This document shows, piece by piece, positions 35,801 to 42,572 of a stretch of 64,000 nucleotides of DNA. Positions within the stretch are counted from its first letter, which is position 1, and each line of letters begins with the position of its first letter. The notes beneath the pieces were generated by a model that saw only the letters and a program-made list of their open reading frames with translations, did no database searches and was not told the origin of the DNA. This DNA comes from an uncultured Oscillospiraceae bacterium (lineage in GTDB: Bacteria > Bacillota > Clostridia > Oscillospirales > Acutalibacteraceae), in contig UQDO01000006.1 of assembly GCA_900539855.1 (NCBI GenBank), positions 4,119 through 68,118 of the forward strand, in the 5' to 3' direction. The position numbers were made by a program, and so were the translations under genes.

Positions 35801-36590
35801 TTATGGGTGCTATAACAAGATCGTCCATATAGAAGACGCAGCCGCTAACATCGGTATAGAAGGTGAAGAGCAGATACGGATTATCCTTGACCGTTGCCTC
35901 ATTAATATTAAGGGTAAGGGTCATATCAGCCCAGGTGTTGGTGTTCGTTGAAAAGTTCATGTATCCGCAGCCGGAGCCTGCCTTGTTACCGGGGGCACCT
36001 ATACCGGCTGACTTGGCGAGCCAGAAGTCTGCGTATGTTTTGCCTGCGGCACCGGTGACTTTATACTTGAAGGATACAACATACTTGCCGGCTGCGAGCT
36101 TAAGTCCGTCGTCATCCAGACCGTTGTACGATGCAAGAGCAAAGTTCTGACGGCTGCCTTTTACGGCATTGTACTTAAGGATTTTGTTGGATGCATTTGC
36201 CGGGTCCGCTGCTATCGAATAGCCGCCGCCGAGTGTACCGCTCACACCGAAGTTGTTGTTCGGGTTGAAATATCCTTTTCCGTCGTCAAACGTAAAAATG
36301 TGCTGTGTATACTTGGCGTAAAGGCTCAGGGTTTTGCCGGCAGTCTCAAATTTGGTCTCAAATTTAGAGTCGTACCAGCCAAGGAACTCTGCACCGGCTA
36401 CAGCCGCCTCAGGAGTGGGCAGCGGATCGCCAAGCTCCAGGTCCTCTTTGAATACCTTACCTGCATTGTTGAAGGTGAACTCTCTGCTCGCGGCACTTGC
36501 GGTACCGGTAAGCGAGACGACGCACACTGACATAAGCAGGGAAAGAATACAGAGAATACTGATTGTTTTCTTGAAAACGCGTGTCTTCAT
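32811..36590 (-). CDS. Large surface protein with alternating InlB-type repeats and jelly-roll-like modules
   Basis: 1259 residues. Sec signal (residues 1-33, LSLLMSVCVVSLTGTASAA). At least five InlB/Flg_new repeats end in 'FLGWY...LxAxY/W' (about 36-92, 264-323, 674-749, 750-825, 995-1060). Between them are five jelly-roll-like modules of about 165 residues that share the core 'G.YTL.FdYK...' and end in 'V.FDNIxI' (IFTFDDGKGYFNP..VFYMDDLVIAP; LNFEKNGVYDP..LFYMDNITIAP; DFENNFKWSVP..VLFDNIVVKTY; IIFDNYPESIT..YVEDVVID; EGFEDYPASVK..MYFDDITMTLYGY). The C-terminus has GGSTGDTSVSP, a hydrophobic helix and KKVFDK, like a membrane or degenerate sortase anchor. Probably a cell-surface carbohydrate-binding protein; it follows the solute-binding lipoprotein gene. 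Confidence 0.82.
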   Translation of the reverse strand: MKTRVFKKTISILCILSLLMSVCVVSLTGTASAASREFTFNNAGKVFKEDLELGDPLPTPEAAVAGAEFLGWYDSKFETKFETAGKTLSLYAKYTQHIFTFDDGKGYFNPNNNFGVSGTLGGGYSIAADPANASNKILKYNAVKGSRQNFALASYNGLDDDGLKLAAGKYVVSFKYKVTGAAGKTYADFWLAKSAGIGAPGNKAGSGCGYMNFSTNTNTWADMTLTLNINEATVKDNPYLLFTFYTDVSGCVFYMDDLVIAPISDVGAEYKLYDKGEVTTVTAQPGSAVPEKFSGSFLGWYDTTLTTKYDKMPVLARELVAVYDGTSLNFEKNGVYDPNKKIGTDDSFKIVADPTNESNHALYTSFKNSIANKNFAPAMVEGFSKGLTLKDGQVYTLKFDYIAKDVNDAGIVMQLRNSTDAGIGGIGGKSDPMADFTVSEGSDVWTSYEVQFTYKAASDKPNLIICAQDGKGRVNKGSECTALFYMDNITIAPYVPKTEVEDFVMDFENNFKWSVPEANKYTESDGNGYVNRGEIVNADDNNVFRMKHFRKKNGYIYFTVNDGKTQFEVTKGGIYTLQFDYKVEHSETSTKIGALLAKPTAASTGFSFTDLGVIDQFEYRDDADWYTATITFVVSPADVTDGKTSIGIYLKNSTGVPLEYATSVLFDNIVVKTYSTSGEDVLFMFDSKGGSECAPMLFDAESPIGALPTPTRYGYDFAGWKYDVTENDVTTTYDVEEGDSYSCGIVNAYAAWNLSDGAVEFNFRTNVEDYDKTVGTRVSFPGGHIDMPADPECMGQTFDGWYYDRAFTKPVDPDSAASESGTIFAKWISHGQKIIFDNYPESITKSTGKFSDRYSIVEKDGMTVLHHNPQDGTNKSDSAEARAQLYTDNNQFIRVYDGMRYTVTFKYKIENFKTAGNFSVFISSGGNTWSAYRKQTGSFNYVANTDGWVTGTITFFATRADESVANDNYLSICVSGQSDAYVEDVVIDCVDNEMNIYGSAIRFNTNGGKELAAISGDPGDAIVLPTPVRSGYKFLGWYSDIELTTPFTDKVFGEEPIMVYAKWQLGKYVEGFEDYPASVKQLGVSGGHTFYNDTVAGFDATNVHSGKTSLFRNGTSAGVKTFTLMRSADLALSVGSTYTLTFFVKPTSIGNDTGTIALAEMSTFTGINNATAKDVIVKVSDLKEGEWQQITYTFTAASEFYAIQTSDGNNMYFDDITMTLYGYTGGSTGDTSVSPLLILAIVIMSAGALLVTGKKVFDK

Positions 36591-36625
36591 TATTCTACCT
36601 CTTTCTCAACTATAGACATCGATAT

Positions 36626-36653
36626 CCGGAACCGGCGTTATCGCCGGTTTCGG
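36626..36653 (-). other. Intercistronic stem-loop after the solute-binding protein gene
   Basis: CCGGAACCGGCG (36626-36637) and CGCCGGTTTCGG (36642-36653) pair with one G-T wobble around TTAT. No T-tract on the minus strand. Probably protects the upstream solute-binding mRNA, as at 9414. Confidence 0.6.
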
Positions 36654-36673
36654 AAATCTCAGGACAAACTCAC

Positions 36674-38074
36674 TTATTTGTTGGCGTTCTTAAGATCGGT
36701 TATGATCTTGTTTGCCTCTGCTACAGCCTGATCAACCTTATTCGAAACTTCATCAATCTTTGTTTTTACCTGGGCTGAGGAAGCACCCTTTGCGCCATTG
36801 ATGAACACTCCGGAGCTGGCGCTGCCGATAAGTGTACAGACAGCGTCGTCATAATTGAAGTACTTTTCGTCCGCGGTCTTGTTGATGAGTGTGTAGTAAA
36901 AGTTACCTGCTTCTATGGTAACAAAGGTATTGTCAATATCATAGTTCTTAGGATCAAGCCAGTAACGGATGAAGTAACCTGCCGCATTTGCATTCTTGCA
37001 GCCTGCTATGATACCGTACATACGGTAGATAGACGAGGTCTTGGAAGCGGTTCCGTCCTCAAGTGAGGGGAGGAATGTGAAGCCGATATCATTAGGATCC
37101 ATATCCTTGAAATGTCCGGTTGCTTTCAAGCCATAAACACCGGTGGTAACGATACCGCATTTGCCTTCCGTGAACTTCTTATAGGTGCCGCCAAGGAGGC
37201 CTTCCTCACGGGCATCAGCGTACCACTGATATGTAGCAAGCAGTTCCTTGGTGTTAACGCCGCTCTTGAAGGTGGCGGTCTTATAATCGTACATTACGAA
37301 GGAAACACCGGCAGAATCACCGAGAATCTCAACATCGACCATACCGCCGGCATAATCGTCGCCAAGGCTCTTAACGTCCTTCATAACCTTTTTCATGGTA
37401 GCCCATGTCCAGTTGCCCTGCTCATAATACTCGGCAGGAGTGGTGAAGCCGTTCTCTTCAAAGAGCGACTTGTTGTAGTAGCAGAGGTTGGAGCCCGACC
37501 ACGGAGAACCAATGGTGTTTACAAGGTAAACATTGCCGTCGATAGTGGCTGTGGCAAGCATTGACTGATCCCAGATCGGCTCTTTAAGATCAACGGTGGA
37601 AACCTTGTTGATCGGAGCTGCGAACTGCATGGTCAGAGGGAAGTTCTGGTCGCCCTCGTTTGAAACAAAGACATCGGGAATGTCGCCTGACGCAATGCTC
37701 GACTGGAGCTTGCTGACATATCCGCTCTGAGCAACGGTGAAAAGTTCAACCTTAAGGCCGGTATCCCTTTCAAAGTTTGCAAGCGGAACAGCGCCCTCGG
37801 TCTGGGTGTGGTCTATCCATGTAGCAAAACGGACGGTAGAGCCCTTGATGCTGTCAGGAATAGATGCGTACGGATCAAAGTCTTTATATTCACCGGTTGC
37901 ATCAGACGGTGTAAGTATTGAAACCGTTGAAGCGCCGCTGCCGCCACCCATGTTGCTCGAAGCGCTTGAATTATCAGATGTGGTATCCTTTTTGCTGCCA
38001 CATGCCGACATGGCGCCTACGAGGACGAAGAGTGAAAAAAGCACGCATACTATTCTTTTGATGCTGTTTTTCAT
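36674..38074 (-). CDS. Extracellular solute-binding lipoprotein of a carbohydrate ABC transporter
   Basis: 466 residues from ATG 38074 with TAGGAGG upstream; 26 further codons are open 5' but cross the leader hairpin. Signal MKNSIKRIVCVLFSLFVLVG and lipobox MSAC. A Gly/Ser linker follows, then SBP_bac family 1 features: TVRFATWIDHTQTEGAVPLANFERDTGLKVELFTV, LQSSIASGDIPDVFVSNEG, LVNTIGSPWSGSNLCYYNKSLFEENGFTTP, EQGNWTWATMKKVMKDV. It should capture an oligosaccharide for the permeases encoded upstream (38283-40270). It has its own promoter at 38184. Confidence 0.87.
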   Translation of the reverse strand: MKNSIKRIVCVLFSLFVLVGAMSACGSKKDTTSDNSSASSNMGGGSGASTVSILTPSDATGEYKDFDPYASIPDSIKGSTVRFATWIDHTQTEGAVPLANFERDTGLKVELFTVAQSGYVSKLQSSIASGDIPDVFVSNEGDQNFPLTMQFAAPINKVSTVDLKEPIWDQSMLATATIDGNVYLVNTIGSPWSGSNLCYYNKSLFEENGFTTPAEYYEQGNWTWATMKKVMKDVKSLGDDYAGGMVDVEILGDSAGVSFVMYDYKTATFKSGVNTKELLATYQWYADAREEGLLGGTYKKFTEGKCGIVTTGVYGLKATGHFKDMDPNDIGFTFLPSLEDGTASKTSSIYRMYGIIAGCKNANAAGYFIRYWLDPKNYDIDNTFVTIEAGNFYYTLINKTADEKYFNYDDAVCTLIGSASSGVFINGAKGASSAQVKTKIDEVSNKVDQAVAEANKIITDLKNANK

Positions 38075-38183
38075 TATATTTCCTCCTAAGAAATGTTTAT
38101 AGCGGTAAAATCCGCTGGTGCCCACCTGCATTTTCCAGCATGATTTGGGCACCGGACGGCACTTTAACCGATACTATACAATT

Positions 38184-38212
38184 ATAATACCAAAACCATT
38201 TGCATTTTTCAA
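38184..38212 (-). promoter_or_regulatory. Promoter of the solute-binding lipoprotein gene
   Basis: Minus strand TTGAAA (38207-38212), 17-bp spacer, TATTAT (38184-38189). The leader (about 100 nt) includes a GGTGCCCA/TGGGCACC stem near 38118-38155. Confidence 0.6.
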
Positions 38213-38242
38213 TCGTTATTTTGTATTTTTTTATAAAATATT

Positions 38243-38267
38243 CAACAAATTTTAGGGTGTTTTGTTG
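38243..38267 (-). terminator. Weak terminator-like hairpin after the permease genes
   Basis: CAACAAA (38243-38249) pairs with TTTGTTG (38261-38267), and an AT-rich tail follows on the minus strand. Weak stem; read-through into the binding-protein gene is likely. Confidence 0.35.
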
Positions 38268-38282
38268 GTAATAATGAATTAA

Positions 38283-39299
38283 TTAACCCGTTATACCGAC
38301 ACGATCTATGCTTTTTACGAACTTTCTCTGCAGCACCATGTACATTATAAGCACCGGTATTACAAAGAGAACGCAGCCAGCCATAACGATTGCAATAGAT
38401 TCCGGATTTCCCGGACCGAACGATATTCTCAGTGTTCCTATAGCCTCGGCTGAGGTTATTTCGCTGAGCCTTACTGCGAGCGGCCAGCTGTCGGAATAGA
38501 GGTACATCTGAGACAGGTAGTAGTCGTTCCAGTGCCATATTACCGAGAAAACCGTGACCGTCATGATAACGACACCCGACGACGGGAGCGCTATTCTGAG
38601 GTAGGTCTTGAGCGGACCGGCACCGTCTATCCAGGAAGCCTCCTCCAGCTCTTTGGGCAGTCCCTTGAAAAACTGGATGTAGATGTAGATTATTATACCG
38701 GCTCTTATACCGACGCCGAGCAGTGCCGGCAGGTAGAAGGTCCACACGGTATTGAGGACGTTTGCGCGCAGGTCGATACCTGTCAGGTCGTATATGATAC
38801 CGAGTATTCCGAGTAAGTCAAGCTTTGTATAGGTCGTGACTATCGGCAGCATCATCATCTGCGACGGGACAAGAATCAGCAGGAACATGAAGAGCATGAG
38901 TATCTTCTTTTCCTTGAAATCAAATCTTGCAAGTCCGTAAGCGACGAGCGAGCAGCTCATAATCTGTATCGCCGCCGATATAAGTTCAAACACCACCGTG
39001 TTAAGGAACGCCTTGCCGTAATGCATGATCCTCATTGCAAGGTCGAAGTTCTCAAGCGTTACGTCGGAGGTTATCCAGACTATTGACGGATCGAAGAACG
39101 AGTCTCTCGTACGGATCGAGCAGCTGATCATGTAAAACAAAGGATAAAGAATTATATATCCTATGGTTATAAGGACAAAGTAGCGCAGCAGTGACGCAAA
39201 CACGCCGTTTGCCTTGCGGAGGGCTTTATACCGGGCTTCGGAGCTTGAGTTCTTGACCTTGTTATATAAGCCTTTGATATTGTCAAGTACCTTGGTCAT
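38283..39299 (-). CDS. Carbohydrate ABC transporter permease, MalG type
   Basis: 338 residues with six hydrophobic helices. N-terminal YFVLITIGYIILYPLFYMISCSIRTRDSFFD and the EAA coupling loop LPKELEEASWIDGAGPLKTYLRIALPSSG (about residues 218-246) identify a CUT1-family permease. GGGAGG upstream; its ATG overlaps the stop of the MalF-type gene by one base (TGATG). Partner of the 39299-40270 permease. A matching ATPase is not encoded nearby. Confidence 0.9.
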   Translation of the reverse strand: MTKVLDNIKGLYNKVKNSSSEARYKALRKANGVFASLLRYFVLITIGYIILYPLFYMISCSIRTRDSFFDPSIVWITSDVTLENFDLAMRIMHYGKAFLNTVVFELISAAIQIMSCSLVAYGLARFDFKEKKILMLFMFLLILVPSQMMMLPIVTTYTKLDLLGILGIIYDLTGIDLRANVLNTVWTFYLPALLGVGIRAGIIIYIYIQFFKGLPKELEEASWIDGAGPLKTYLRIALPSSGVVIMTVTVFSVIWHWNDYYLSQMYLYSDSWPLAVRLSEITSAEAIGTLRISFGPGNPESIAIVMAGCVLFVIPVLIMYMVLQRKFVKSIDRVGITG

Positions 39300-40270
39300 C
39301 AGCTTCTACCTCCCGTATCCCAACGCTTTAAGAAAACCTTTGAATATATGAGCATCACAAACGCGATAAACGTACCGACTATTGCGAAGTATATCCAGAG
39401 CATTGCCGACGCTTTACCGTAGTTGGATGCGACACCCATGAATGCGTATGCACGCTCCATAACTGCGTTGCTTTTATCGGTTATCAGCTCGACCATCGTA
39501 AATATGATGACCAGTATAAGGGTCCGCGCCAGCATGGGCAGTGTAATGAACCAGAACTCCTCCCACTTTGTAGCGCCCTCGACCTTTGAAACCTCATAAA
39601 GCGAATCGGGGATGGACTGCATACCTGAGATAAACAGGACTATCTGTATTCCGCAGTTCCAGACGAGGTTGAATATGTTATTCAGCACCGTACTGAAATA
39701 CACGCCCACCTCGGTCGGCAGCGACAGCCATTTGAGTATGTCGTCGACCGACAGCATGTTTGCTGCGAACGAGTCCGAAACACCGGAGGACGACAGCTCA
39801 CTGCTGGTTGATTTGAAAAGGAGCTGTATAACAACGCCCGACGCTATTATGACCGGTAAGAAGTAAAGGGATCTGAAGAACAGTCTTCCCTTGAACTTCT
39901 GATTGAGCAGAAGCGCCAGTATAAGGCTCAAAATCACTATAACCGGCAGCGAATAGAGCATTGAGATCAGTGTTTCGCGCATATTTGTCTTGAAATATGC
40001 GTCCCTGTTCCAGGCGTAGTCAATGTTTTTCATTCCGACAAAGTCGTAACGGAAAACGCCGCCGGCAAAGCTTATATCGCAGAACGCGAAGTAAAGCGAT
40101 TTGAACAGCGGAACCACAAAGAAGAGCAGCAGACCGATCTCCCAGTGGAGCACGAAAAGACGTCCGTAACGGCTTTTCAGGGATTCTATACCTCTGTGTT
40201 TTTTCTGCTTTTTGGCAGACTTTCGGGGCGTCACCCGGGTTTCTTTTGTTTTTACTTCATCGTTTGTCAT
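39299..40270 (-). CDS. Carbohydrate ABC transporter permease, MalF type
   Basis: 323 residues. The ATG at 40270 is 10 nt from AAAGGAG; the GTG at 40279 is almost touching that site and is less likely. A basic N-terminus and six helices are visible, with LFVLHWEIGLLLFFVVPLFKSLYFAF and the EAA loop SLYEVSKVEGATKWEEFWFITLPMLA. A CUT1 family inner-membrane subunit. An insertion of about 35 residues after the third helix (FKSTSSELSSSGVSDSFAAN) probably makes an external loop. Confidence 0.88.
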   Translation of the reverse strand: MTNDEVKTKETRVTPRKSAKKQKKHRGIESLKSRYGRLFVLHWEIGLLLFFVVPLFKSLYFAFCDISFAGGVFRYDFVGMKNIDYAWNRDAYFKTNMRETLISMLYSLPVIVILSLILALLLNQKFKGRLFFRSLYFLPVIIASGVVIQLLFKSTSSELSSSGVSDSFAANMLSVDDILKWLSLPTEVGVYFSTVLNNIFNLVWNCGIQIVLFISGMQSIPDSLYEVSKVEGATKWEEFWFITLPMLARTLILVIIFTMVELITDKSNAVMERAYAFMGVASNYGKASAMLWIYFAIVGTFIAFVMLIYSKVFLKRWDTGGRS

Positions 40271-40275
40271 TCGGG

Positions 40276-42555
40276 TCACGCTCCTTTCACTGTAATATAA
40301 TCACGGGCAGGCACTTTTACAGCACCGTCGGTATACTCGGTCTCGCCGTAGTTGACATAGACCGTAACGCCGTTATCGAACACCGTTTTTCTTACCTTTT
40401 CGTTTATGACCTCGTGTTCTGCGATCCTCGCATCCTTTACCGACTCAAAATATGCTTTGTAGCCGTTCACGGTGTCGATTATATCGGTCTTGACGCCGCG
40501 TTCGATCGTGTCATCCCAATAAAGCGAGCCGTAGAATACGTTCTGCGCAGAGGAGACGAGGTTGGTGTCATAATCGCTTATCAGCGAATATGTCAGTCCC
40601 AGACCGGTCTCGGCTGCGGTCAGCAGGCTTGTTTTTTCGTCGGTCGCAAGGTTGATCGACGACGCCGACATTGAAACACTGCCTTTGAAAACGATCTCGT
40701 AGAACGGTACGTCGTAAGAGTACAGTCTGTTCTGCGACGATCTTATCGGAACGTCATAAACATGCGAGCATGAGGCTGCGGCAAAAGCGTTTGCATCGCT
40801 TCCTGCTATTTTAATTCCCTTTTCGGCGAAGCTGTCGGTTATCATCTTAACCTGTGCATCGGTGTTTGATGCCGAGTAGTATGCCTTGTCGGAGTAATCC
40901 GAATAAACGATACTTGTCAGCGTATCAAGGCTTACGCCCTTCAGTCCGAAGCCGGTCGCGGCATCTCTTACATTGTCCGCCACATCAAACAGCTTGCTGC
41001 GCGAGACGAGGTAGTAGGGGCTAAGCGTTATGCTGTTGACGCGGAAGTTCATGTCAAAGTAATGCTTTGTGGTGAAGCTTCCGGTTGCGGCTGTGGCTTT
41101 ACCGAAGGTTTCGGAAACACCGCCGCCCGAGCTGCGGAACCTTACCATATCGAAATTCATGAACAGCGAAATGCCGTTTTCATCGCAATAGCTGCTCAGC
41201 TTCTTAAGGTCCTTTTTGCTGCCGAACGAGCTGCCCAACTTATATCCGCCGGCAACCTTTCCTATATCGTTGCCGCTGCCGCCGAAACCGATGAGGTTGG
41301 CGTTCATCGAAACGCCGGTAGCCTCGCTCAGCTCCTTTATCATGGTCTGCGCCTCTGTCAGCGTAGTGGCGGTGAGCATTGCGGATTTCGGTATACCGAA
41401 ATTGAATTCTTTTGTCTTTATACCGCCGTATATTTTGAGGTTGAGCAGGGTATCGCTGTTTTCTAAGGTGCCGAGTCTGCCCTCATTTTCGAGATACTCG
41501 CGGTATTTCTTTGCCATGCCGACATAGCTTGCGTCATCGTCATAAAGGGGATAGAAACCGACCGTTATATCGTTTGACATGAAGCCGTCAGCATAAAGAT
41601 TTGTTTTTACAACATTCGAGGTGAACAGGGTCTGGACAGCGGTCTGATAGCCCCTTACCTTGAATTCGGATGCTATATAGGAGTATCCGGTGAGCGCCTG
41701 ACCCATCATTGTGTTGATGTAGGCTGCCTCGGAGCCGCTTTTTATGACCGCCAGCACGGCGTTGTCTCCGTTGACCACGCCGTAGACCGGCATTCTGACA
41801 TTCTCGGTAACGGTGGTCTGTTCAAGCGACTCTATATTTGCGTCTCCGCCGTAAACAGCCTCAGAGGTCGCAATGCCGAGCTCGTTTGAGTTGTCCGGAT
41901 AAATAACGGTTCCGGAGCCGGAAGGCATGAACATGTAATAGTTATCCTTCCCGGCGTTCTTATTTGATATCGAGCAGAAGAACGGAGCTATTGTTATTGC
42001 CGAAACGCAGTATTCCGAGCCTTCTTCAATGCGGTCCACATCGACCGATATATCCAGTCCGTCCTTGCCAAGCACGAAGCTTACCGGAACCGCAAACTGG
42101 AACTTATCGAAGTAGCACATCATTTCAATGCCGTTTTCGATCAGCTTCAGGCTGTAATCGCCTTTGTTTATCGACTGAGCGAAGGCATTGGTCTCGTTAT
42201 CTATCTTGGTGGTCGCCGCGTAATATTTTACGGTGATGGGCGACTCGGTTCTCGGGTGGTTTGTCGCCTCATACCCTTCCGCATCATAGGTCGGGTTGAG
42301 CGACTCGCGCGGGACATAGCTCCACTCGCAATCCCTTTGCTTATCATACATTATGACACGGGATGATGTGGCGTCCCATATAAGGCTGTACCGCGTGTTT
42401 TCGGCAACGCAGGTCGTTTTCAGCTTGTCTAATTCTTCGGGCTTGCTGTATTTTATCAGCGCCGCCATTTTTTCGCTTCCGCATCCTGTGAGCAGGAGGA
42501 GCACGGTGCAAAGCAGCATACACAAAGCAGCGGATGCCGCACGTTTTATCTTCAT
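40276..42555 (-). CDS. DUF5696-type surface lipoprotein, possible glycosidase-like barrel
   Basis: 759 residues from ATG 42555 (AGGGAGG upstream). Signal MKIKRAASAALCMLLCTVLL and lipobox LTGC. The N-terminal half is beta-rich (about 50-350), recalling the N-terminal sandwich of GH31/GH36/GH97-type enzymes. The middle has barrel-like strands: SMNANLIGFGGSGNDIGKVAGGY, NGISLFMNFDMVRFRSSGGG, GLKGVSLDTLTSIVYSDYS, GIKIAGSDANAFAAASCSHVYDVPI. The C-terminus is beta (VFDNGVTVYVNYGETEY). Acidic residues in MNFDM, GVSLDTL and GSDAN are candidate catalytic or binding residues. Activity is unproven. Encoded between the two transporter halves. Confidence 0.75.
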   Translation of the reverse strand: MKIKRAASAALCMLLCTVLLLLTGCGSEKMAALIKYSKPEELDKLKTTCVAENTRYSLIWDATSSRVIMYDKQRDCEWSYVPRESLNPTYDAEGYEATNHPRTESPITVKYYAATTKIDNETNAFAQSINKGDYSLKLIENGIEMMCYFDKFQFAVPVSFVLGKDGLDISVDVDRIEEGSEYCVSAITIAPFFCSISNKNAGKDNYYMFMPSGSGTVIYPDNSNELGIATSEAVYGGDANIESLEQTTVTENVRMPVYGVVNGDNAVLAVIKSGSEAAYINTMMGQALTGYSYIASEFKVRGYQTAVQTLFTSNVVKTNLYADGFMSNDITVGFYPLYDDDASYVGMAKKYREYLENEGRLGTLENSDTLLNLKIYGGIKTKEFNFGIPKSAMLTATTLTEAQTMIKELSEATGVSMNANLIGFGGSGNDIGKVAGGYKLGSSFGSKKDLKKLSSYCDENGISLFMNFDMVRFRSSGGGVSETFGKATAATGSFTTKHYFDMNFRVNSITLSPYYLVSRSKLFDVADNVRDAATGFGLKGVSLDTLTSIVYSDYSDKAYYSASNTDAQVKMITDSFAEKGIKIAGSDANAFAAASCSHVYDVPIRSSQNRLYSYDVPFYEIVFKGSVSMSASSINLATDEKTSLLTAAETGLGLTYSLISDYDTNLVSSAQNVFYGSLYWDDTIERGVKTDIIDTVNGYKAYFESVKDARIAEHEVINEKVRKTVFDNGVTVYVNYGETEYTDGAVKVPARDYITVKGA

Positions 42556-42572
42556 AAAAATTCCTCCCTTTC

